The notes under the pieces: model-generated
The model's database searches: none
The model's input: only the letters and a program-made list of their open reading frames with translations
Told to the model about the DNA's origin: nothing
Assembly: GCF_019748365.1 (NCBI RefSeq)
Contig: NZ_JAIEPN010000166.1
Coordinates: 1-39,456, forward strand
Length of the DNA stretch: 39,456 nt
Direction: 5' to 3'
From: Novosphingobium sp.
GTDB taxonomy: Bacteria; Pseudomonadota; Alphaproteobacteria; Sphingomonadales; Sphingomonadaceae
Part shown: in pieces, positions 34,103-39,456 of the stretch
How the letters are laid out: the number at the start of each line of letters is the position of its first letter
Numbering within the stretch: the first letter of the stretch is position 1
Made by a program: the position numbers and the translations under genes

Positions 34103-35046
34103 CGCAGCACTCCTGCAATTACCCGCGCGACAAGATCGGGATCGAAGGGCCTGAGGTCGTCGATCTTTTCGCCCACGCCGATGGCATGGATGGGAAGGCC
34201 ATACTGCTCCGCCGCCGCCACCAGCACGCCGCCGCGCGCGGTGCCGTCGAGCTTGGTCATGATCAGGCCCGAAACGCCGGCCACTTCCTTGAAGATCTCG
34301 ATCTGCTGCAGCGCGTTCTGGCCGTTGGTCGCATCGAGCACGAGCACCACGTCATGCGGCGCCTCCGGATTGAGCCGGCCCAGCACGCGGCGCACCTTGG
34401 CGAGCTCGTCCATCAGCTCGCGCTTGTTCTGCAGGCGGCCTGCGGTGTCGACGATCAGCGCGTCGATGCCCTTGTCGGTCGCCGCCTTCACCGCGTCGAA
34501 CACGATGGAAGCCGGATCGCCGCCCTCCGCGCCCGAGACGATCTCGATCCCCAGCCGGTCCGCCCAGACGCGCAGCTGGCCGATGGCGGCGGCGCGAAAG
34601 GTATCGCCTGCCGCCAGCATGACCGAATAGTCCTGCTCCTGAAACAGGTGCGCCAGCTTGGCGATGGTGGTGGTCTTGCCCGATCCGTTGACCCCGATAA
34701 CGAGGATCACCTGCGGGCGCGGGAAGGCCACGATCTCCAGCGGCTTTGCCACCGGGCGAAGGATCGCGGCGATCTCTTCCGCCACAGCTTCGGCCAGCGC
34801 CGCCTCGTCCACGCCCTTCTCGAAGCGCGCGGAAGCGAGCTTGGCGCGGATGCGCGAAGCCGCGCGCGGGCCAAGGTCGGAGAGGATCAGCGCGTCTTCC
34901 AGATCGTCGAGCTGCGCGTCGGTGAGGCGGGTGCCGCCGGCAAGGCCTGCGAGGTTCTCGGTCAGGCGTTCGGAAGTCTTGCGCAATCCCCCCAGCAGGC
35001 GATCCGTCCAGCCGCTTTCGGTGGTTGCACTCTCGTCGGGGGTCAT
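34099..35046 (-). CDS. ftsY: Signal recognition particle receptor FtsY
   Basis: An SRP GTPase that docks ribosome-SRP complexes at the inner membrane. The 315-residue sequence has a short N-terminal region, the N domain (about 20-95) and the G domain with VNGSGKTTTIAKLAHLF (near 117), DTFRAAAIGQL, DTAGRLQNKRELMDEL and TKLDGTARGG. The acidic A domain of E. coli FtsY is missing, as in most alphaproteobacteria. Its partner ffh starts at 39034 on the opposite strand. It overlaps the mtaB stop (ATGA). Confidence 0.97.
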   Translation of the reverse strand: MTPDESATTESGWTDRLLGGLRKTSERLTENLAGLAGGTRLTDAQLDDLEDALILSDLGPRAASRIRAKLASARFEKGVDEAALAEAVAEEIAAILRPVAKPLEIVAFPRPQVILVIGVNGSGKTTTIAKLAHLFQEQDYSVMLAAGDTFRAAAIGQLRVWADRLGIEIVSGAEGGDPASIVFDAVKAATDKGIDALIVDTAGRLQNKRELMDELAKVRRVLGRLNPEAPHDVVLVLDATNGQNALQQIEIFKEVAGVSGLIMTKLDGTARGGVLVAAAEQYGLPIHAIGVGEKIDDLRPFDPDLVARVIAGVLR

Positions 35047-36221
35047 TCCAGCAGGCCTTCGCGAATTCGGGTCGGTGTCAGCATAACGATCTCGCCCGGC
35101 GCGGTGCCTTCGGGCAGCCGGTAGGGAGCGAATTCGGGGGAATGGCCGGTTCCGTCGCGCTCGGCAAGCACTTCGCGCGTGGCGCCGATCAGCCCCTCCA
35201 ACCAGCGCGCACGCGTTGTGGCAACAGCCGCGCGCACTTGGGCCGCGCGCTCGCGCACCAGCGGAGGCGGCACCTGCGGCATGCGCGCGGCGGGTGTGCC
35301 GGGGCGAGGGGAGTAGGGAAACACATGGCCGTGGACGATCTCGCAGTCCGCCACGATGGCGACATTGGCGGCATGCATCGCCTCGTCTTCGGTGGGGAAG
35401 CCTGCGATAAGGTCCGCGCCGATGGCAATATCCGCACGCTTGGCGCGCAGCCGCTCGCTCAGCGCCACGGCCTCGGCGCGGGTGTGGCGGCGCTTCATGC
35501 GCTTGAGCGTGAGGTCATGCCCCGCCTGCAGCGAAAGGTGGACATGCGGCATCACCCGCGCCTCGCCGGTGATCAGTTCGAACAGCAGGCCGTCGATTTC
35601 CACCCCGTCGAGCGAGGATAGCCTGAGGCGCGGCAACGCCGGGAAGGCGCGCAAGATCGCCGCGACCAGATCGCCCAGTTTCGGCGCGTCAGGCAGGTCC
35701 GCGCCCCAGCCGGTCACATCCACCCCGGTCAGCACCACTTCGCGCGCGCCGGCGGCAAGGTGCCCTTCGACCGCGCGCAGCACAGCGGCAACGGGCTGTG
35801 AAACGCTTCTGCCGCGCCCTGCAGGAATGATGCAAAAGGTGCAGGCATGATCGCACCCCGTCTGCACCGGCACGAAGGCACGGGTCCGGCGGGTTTCAGG
35901 CGAGGGGAGGGGCTTGGCCCGCGCCTGCCAGGCTGCCGGATCGAGCTTGGCCGCATTGGCCACCACGCCGTCCACTTCCGGCATGGCCGTGAAGTCCTCC
36001 GGCGCGATTGTCGCCGCGCAGCCGGTCACCAGCAGCCGCGCATCCGGGTTCGCGGCCCGCAGCCGCCGCACAGCGCGCCGCGATTGGCGGACAGCTTCTG
36101 CCGTGACTGCGCAGGAATTGACCACGACCGTGCGCTGCGGCGCCTCCGCCACCATTGCGCGGATCGCCTCGCTCTCGGCCAGATTGAGCCGGCAGCCGAG
36201 CGTGACCACCGCCTCGCTCAT
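35043..36221 (-). CDS. mtaB: tRNA t6A37 methylthiotransferase MtaB
   Basis: A radical-SAM enzyme converting t6A37 to ms2t6A in tRNA. The 392-residue sequence has an N-terminal UPF0004 domain with three cluster cysteines (TLGCRLNLAESEAI, NSCAVTAEAV, VTGCAAT) and the SAM cluster CDHACTFCIIPAGRGRS near residue 124. A TRAM-like C-terminus follows. The start at 36221 has AGGA just upstream and lies 10 bases after dapF; 16 codons upstream in frame belong to dapF. MtaB is favoured over MiaB and RimO by length and the CRLN motif. Confidence 0.9.
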   Translation of the reverse strand: MSEAVVTLGCRLNLAESEAIRAMVAEAPQRTVVVNSCAVTAEAVRQSRRAVRRLRAANPDARLLVTGCAATIAPEDFTAMPEVDGVVANAAKLDPAAWQARAKPLPSPETRRTRAFVPVQTGCDHACTFCIIPAGRGRSVSQPVAAVLRAVEGHLAAGAREVVLTGVDVTGWGADLPDAPKLGDLVAAILRAFPALPRLRLSSLDGVEIDGLLFELITGEARVMPHVHLSLQAGHDLTLKRMKRRHTRAEAVALSERLRAKRADIAIGADLIAGFPTEDEAMHAANVAIVADCEIVHGHVFPYSPRPGTPAARMPQVPPPLVRERAAQVRAAVATTRARWLEGLIGATREVLAERDGTGHSPEFAPYRLPEGTAPGEIVMLTPTRIREGLLE

Positions 36222-36231
36222 CGGATCCTGC

Positions 36232-37041
36232 TCACAGCGGGTAGGCATCCTCGTCGAAAGTCCCGGCAAAGCTGAAGGCTGCGGGCCCCGACATCAGGAT
36301 CGTGCCGCCCGGTTTCCACGTGATCTCGAGCGGGCCGCCGGGCAGATCGACGCGCACGGGAGCCGTCACCAGTCCCCGCCGGATCGCCAGCACCGCGGCC
36401 GCACAGGCGCCGGTCCCGCAGGCCCGTGTCAGGCCCACGCCGCGTTCCCACACGCGCAGCTTGATGTGGCGCGGCCCGACAACCGAGGCGACGCCGACGT
36501 TGACCTTTTCCGGAAACAGCGGGTCCGTCTCGATCATCGGCCCCAGCTGCGAGAGCATGACGGCATCGGCATCGGGCACGAAGAACACCACATGCGGATT
36601 GCCGACATTGACGGCAGCCGGGTTTTCCAGATCGTCCCAGCCGACCGGCATGGACAGGGTATCCATTGCATAGGCCAGCGGGATTTCGTCCCAGCCGAAG
36701 CGCGCCGGCCCCATGTCGACACTCGCGCCGCTCAGCGTCGCGGTCGAGGCGATCGTGCCGCCCAGGGTTTCGATCCGCTGCTCGCCGCCCAGCAACAGCC
36801 CGACCGCGCGCGCCGCATTCCCGCAGGCTTCCACTTCGCTGCCATCGGCGTTGAAGATGCGCATGCGCACGTCGGCGTCTGCAGAAGGCTCCAGCACGAT
36901 CAGCTGGTCGCAGCCGATCCCCGTGCGCCGCTCGGCAAGCGCGGCCGCGCGCGCCGCGGACATGGCGACAGGCACGTCACGCGCATCGATCACGATGAAA
37001 TCGTTGCCGAGGCCGTGCATCTTGTGAAACGCGACAGACAT
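36232..37041 (-). CDS. dapF: Diaminopimelate epimerase
   Basis: The protein interconverts LL- and meso-diaminopimelate for lysine and peptidoglycan synthesis. The 269-residue sequence begins FHKMHGLGNDFIVIDARD. The two catalytic cysteines are in VEACGNAARAVG (near residue 73) and TRACGTGACAAAV (near residue 210). GNPHVVFFV is also present. It is the first gene of the - strand operon that continues into mtaB, ftsY and yciB. Confidence 0.97.
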   Translation of the reverse strand: MSVAFHKMHGLGNDFIVIDARDVPVAMSAARAAALAERRTGIGCDQLIVLEPSADADVRMRIFNADGSEVEACGNAARAVGLLLGGEQRIETLGGTIASTATLSGASVDMGPARFGWDEIPLAYAMDTLSMPVGWDDLENPAAVNVGNPHVVFFVPDADAVMLSQLGPMIETDPLFPEKVNVGVASVVGPRHIKLRVWERGVGLTRACGTGACAAAVLAIRRGLVTAPVRVDLPGGPLEITWKPGGTILMSGPAAFSFAGTFDEDAYPL

Positions 37042-37053
37042 CGCGCCCGTCTA

Positions 37054-37070
37054 GGGGCCAGCGCGGCCCC
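37054..37070 (-). promoter_or_regulatory. Small hairpin between GGDEF-EAL gene and dapF
   Basis: GGGGCC (37054-37059) pairs with GGCCCC (37065-37070) over a 5-base loop in the 47-base gap. There is no T-run. It could be a weak terminator for the GGDEF-EAL gene or part of the dapF leader. Confidence 0.3.
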
Positions 37071-37088
37071 ACGCAATGGTCTCGGGGG

Positions 37089-38744
37089 TCAGGCGATCCG
37101 CGCGCTCGGCGGCTCCGATGCGCTGTCGTCCTGCGGCTGCGGCCCCAGCAGGCCAAGCTCGGCAAGCTCGCGCTTCACTTCGTCTGCGGAGGCGGGCTGG
37201 CCATAGAGATAACCCTGGCCCTTGAAATGGCCGAAGCGGCGCAGGGCGGAAAGGACTTCCGCGCTTTCCACCCCTTCTGCCGTGATCGGCAGCGCCATGC
37301 CCCGGCCCAGCGACGAGATGGCTTCCACGATCGAGGCACTTTCCGCGCTGCGCGCCAGCGAAGAGACGAAGCTGCGATCGATCTTGATGCGGTCGAAGGG
37401 CAGCGTGCGCAGCTGCGCGAGGCTTGAGTAGCCGGTGCCGAAATCGTCGAGACTGATGCGGATGCCCTGATTCTTGAGGCTGGTGATCAGCGAACGCACC
37501 ACAGCGATGTTCTCATGGAGGCACGTCTCCGTGATCTCGATTTCCAACCGGGTCGGTGGGAAGTTCGCCGCCACAAGCATCTTCAGCAGGCGCTGCGCAA
37601 ACCACGGATCGCGTAGCTGCAGCGGCGAGATATTGACCGAAAGCGTCAGGCTTGCGTCCCATGCCTTGGCATCTTCCAGCGCGATTGTGATCAGCGCTTC
37701 AGAAAGCTCCGCAATCAGGCCGATTTCCTCCGCCACCGGGATGAACACGTCCGGGTTCACCATGCCGTGGCGCGGCGAAATCCAGCGCGCCAGCATTTCG
37801 AAGCCGGTGATCTCGCCAGTCTCGAGGTCGATCTGCTTTTCATAGTAGGGCACGAATTCGCCGCGCTTCAGCCCGTCGCGGATGCCCTGCTCAAGCTCGC
37901 TGCGGAAGCGCAGTTCCTTTTCCATGGTCGGTTCAAACCATGCGAACCGGTTCCGGCCGCGCCGCTTGGCCTGATACATGGCAAGATCTGCGCGGTGGAG
38001 CAGGTCCTGCGCGACTTCGCTCGCCGCCCGTTCCGCGCTGCGTGCGCCCACCGCAATGCCGATCGAGGCCGTCACTTCCGCGCGCAGCCCGCCACAGATG
38101 ATCGGTTCGGCAAGGCCATCGTTGATCCGCACCGCCAGCCGTTCGATGGCGGTTTCGCTGTCCGGAGCGAAGATCACCGCGCAGATGAACTCATCGCCAC
38201 CGAGCCGAGCAACCACGGATCGGGACGGCATCAGCGCCTCGATGCGCCGCGCGGTCTCGATCAGCACCGAATCGCCCGCCTTGTGGCCGAGCAGGTCGTT
38301 CGAGCGTTTGAACTTGTCGAGGTCGATCATCATCACCGCGACCGCCTCGCCGCTCTCCGCCGCCTCGTCGACCAGCCGCGCGACGGCATCGTCGAGGCTG
38401 CGGCGATTGAGGCAGCCGGTCAGCGCATCGGTCCGCGCAAGGCGCGTGGCATTTTCCTCGGCCTTGCGGCGTTCGGCGATTTCGGTTTGTAGTTCGGCAT
38501 AGCGGCGCCAGCCGAAGATCAGCAGCGCGATGTTGAGGATGAGGGCGTTGGTCAGCAGCACGTCCGGGCTGCCGACGCCGTAGATCCAGCTGCGGGCAAT
38601 GCCGGTCAGCACCGTCGATCCTGTCCCGACGAACAGGAAAATGGCCGCCACGAGGATGCCCAGCGCGACGAGATCACGCTCCGCGCGCTTGAGCGGCGCG
38701 ACCTTGCCCGCCGCTTCGGTCCTGTGATGCTCAGCCTGCGCCAT
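37089..38744 (-). CDS. Membrane GGDEF-EAL cyclic-di-GMP protein
   Basis: About 551 residues from the ATG at 38744. ATG 38759 is an alternative, and the frame runs on to 38873. Two N-terminal membrane helices (LVALGILVAAIFLFVGTGST, then VLLTNALILNIALLIFGW) precede a GGDEF domain with intact RLGGDEF and an EAL domain. In the latter the signature reads FEMLARW (EML variant), but NISPLQLRD, IEITET, LDDFGTGYSSL, IKIDRSF and AEGVES are all present, so phosphodiesterase activity is plausible. The RxxD inhibitory site is not present before GGDEF (PSRS at that place). Net synthesis or breakdown of c-di-GMP cannot be decided from sequence. Confidence 0.93.
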   Translation of the reverse strand: MAQAEHHRTEAAGKVAPLKRAERDLVALGILVAAIFLFVGTGSTVLTGIARSWIYGVGSPDVLLTNALILNIALLIFGWRRYAELQTEIAERRKAEENATRLARTDALTGCLNRRSLDDAVARLVDEAAESGEAVAVMMIDLDKFKRSNDLLGHKAGDSVLIETARRIEALMPSRSVVARLGGDEFICAVIFAPDSETAIERLAVRINDGLAEPIICGGLRAEVTASIGIAVGARSAERAASEVAQDLLHRADLAMYQAKRRGRNRFAWFEPTMEKELRFRSELEQGIRDGLKRGEFVPYYEKQIDLETGEITGFEMLARWISPRHGMVNPDVFIPVAEEIGLIAELSEALITIALEDAKAWDASLTLSVNISPLQLRDPWFAQRLLKMLVAANFPPTRLEIEITETCLHENIAVVRSLITSLKNQGIRISLDDFGTGYSSLAQLRTLPFDRIKIDRSFVSSLARSAESASIVEAISSLGRGMALPITAEGVESAEVLSALRRFGHFKGQGYLYGQPASADEVKRELAELGLLGPQPQDDSASEPPSARIA

Positions 38745-39033
38745 GATCGGCTTGCCCATTCCTTTCGGGTCCAATCCGGATATTAGGCCATTCGGGCTGA
38801 AGTTTCGGTTAAGGTCGCCTTGCCGGAGGAGCTTCTCCCCGCGCTGGCGTTGGGACTTGCGCCGCAGCGCCATTTCGCGTAGGCGCGCGGCTCTGATCGG
38901 TAGTTTCGGCTGCCGGTTCAGGGTAGTTTGATCCCGGTTTCCGTGCTGGACGCCATACGCTGGTCGGCGAGGTTTCGCCCACCGGCGTTTTTCGCGTTTT
39001 GCGGCAGGTTGCCGGGAAAAAGGAGCGTAAAGC

Positions 39034-39456
39034 GTGTTCGATAGTCTGTCAGACCGGCTTGGAGGCGTCTTCGATCGCCTGCGCGGCCGCGGCGCGCTGC
39101 GCGAGGAAGACGTTCAGGCCGCCATGCGCGAAGTGCGCATCGCGCTCCTCGAAGCCGATGTCGCGCTCCCGGTCGTCCGCCGCTTCATCGATTCGGTGAC
39201 GGAGCAGGCCACCGGCCAGCAGGTGCTGAAGTCGGTCACCCCCGGCCAGCAGGTCGTCAAGATCGTCAACGACGCGCTGGTCGAGATGCTCGGGTCGGAA
39301 ACCGCCGATCTCGATCTCGCCGCCACGCCGCCCGTTGTCATCATGATGGTCGGCCTCCAGGGCTCGGGCAAGACGACCTCGACCGCCAAGATCGGCAAGC
39401 TGCTCAAGGAAAAGCAGGGCAAGAAGGTCCTGATGGCCTCGCTCGACGTCAATCGT
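39034..39456 (+). CDS. ffh: Signal recognition particle protein Ffh (5' part, cut by window end)
   Basis: The GTP-binding protein of the SRP, partner of the FtsY encoded at 34099-35046. The first 141 codons are visible and run off the window. The GTG at 39034 is preceded by AAAAAGGAG. The translation starts MFDSLSDRLGGVFDRLRGRG, continues LREEDVQAAMREVRIALLEA and reaches the P-loop MMVGLQGSGKTTSTAKIG, then LMASLDVNR. The order (N domain then G1) and the GLQGSGKTT loop distinguish Ffh from FtsY (GVNGSGKTT). It is divergent from the GGDEF-EAL gene across 289 bases. Confidence 0.97.
   Translation, partial: MFDSLSDRLGGVFDRLRGRGALREEDVQAAMREVRIALLEADVALPVVRRFIDSVTEQATGQQVLKSVTPGQQVVKIVNDALVEMLGSETADLDLAATPPVVIMMVGLQGSGKTTSTAKIGKLLKEKQGKKVLMASLDVNR

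Noticed and set aside
38745..38873. Longer start of the GGDEF-EAL protein at 38873
   Set aside because: The extra residues are basic and low in family character, and the membrane-anchor N-terminus begins naturally after 38759/38744.

Overview
This high-GC window looks like a chromosomal segment from an alphaproteobacterium of the order Sphingomonadales (Novosphingobium/Sphingobium-like). The placement is my inference from protein style and gene order. The block rpsB-tsf-pyrH-frr-uppS-cdsA-dxr-rseP-bamA-ompH-fabZ is the usual proteobacterial envelope cluster, but lpxD is missing between ompH and fabZ and rpmE follows instead of lpxA/lpxB. That fits a lineage that builds its outer leaflet from glycosphingolipids rather than lipid A. 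There is no rRNA, CRISPR array, prophage or recognisable transposase; there is one tRNA gene.

Layout. 37-7131 (- strand): four exported proteins in one probable operon, all built from DUF11-type ('conserved repeat') modules and ending in a 1434-residue protein with a beta-barrel-like C-terminal half. This is the least understood part of the window. 7132-7559: a structured divergent intergenic region. 7560-9160: psd and pssA (phosphatidylethanolamine synthesis), with a small membrane-anchored hypothetical converging from the other strand. 9390-10264: a long non-coding stretch with a promoter-like site and three consecutive stem-loops. 10265-21707: the translation/envelope block above. 21816-24877: a MarR regulator and a TonB-dependent receptor with a long, apparently structured leader. 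25072-25148: tRNA-His(GTG). 25297-30460: the cytochrome c maturation operon ccmC-D-E-F-G-H-I, without ccmA and ccmB. 30621-32567: kup (potassium uptake). 32769-38744 (- strand): a urate-oxidase-N-like membrane protein, then yciB, ftsY, mtaB, dapF and a GGDEF-EAL protein. 39034 onward: the 5' part of ffh, cut by the window edge.

How the parts fit. Most genes serve envelope construction: phospholipid synthesis (cdsA, pssA, psd), the undecaprenyl carrier (dxr, uppS), outer-membrane protein assembly (bamA, ompH), envelope stress proteolysis (rseP), membrane targeting (ftsY, ffh) and periplasmic haem attachment (ccm). The DUF11 proteins and the TonB receptor would be clients of the Bam machinery encoded here.

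The most interesting signals are: the DUF11 cassette and its switch-like leader; a 23-bp-period near-duplication at the 3' end of the large barrel gene that coincides with its stop codon; the stem-loop cluster before rpsB; the TonB-receptor leader in which the Shine-Dalgarno is complementary to a distant upstream segment; a 7-codon ORF overlapping the pyrH start; and palindromic repeats inside the ccm operon, one of them 81 bp long and in frame at the start of ccmH.
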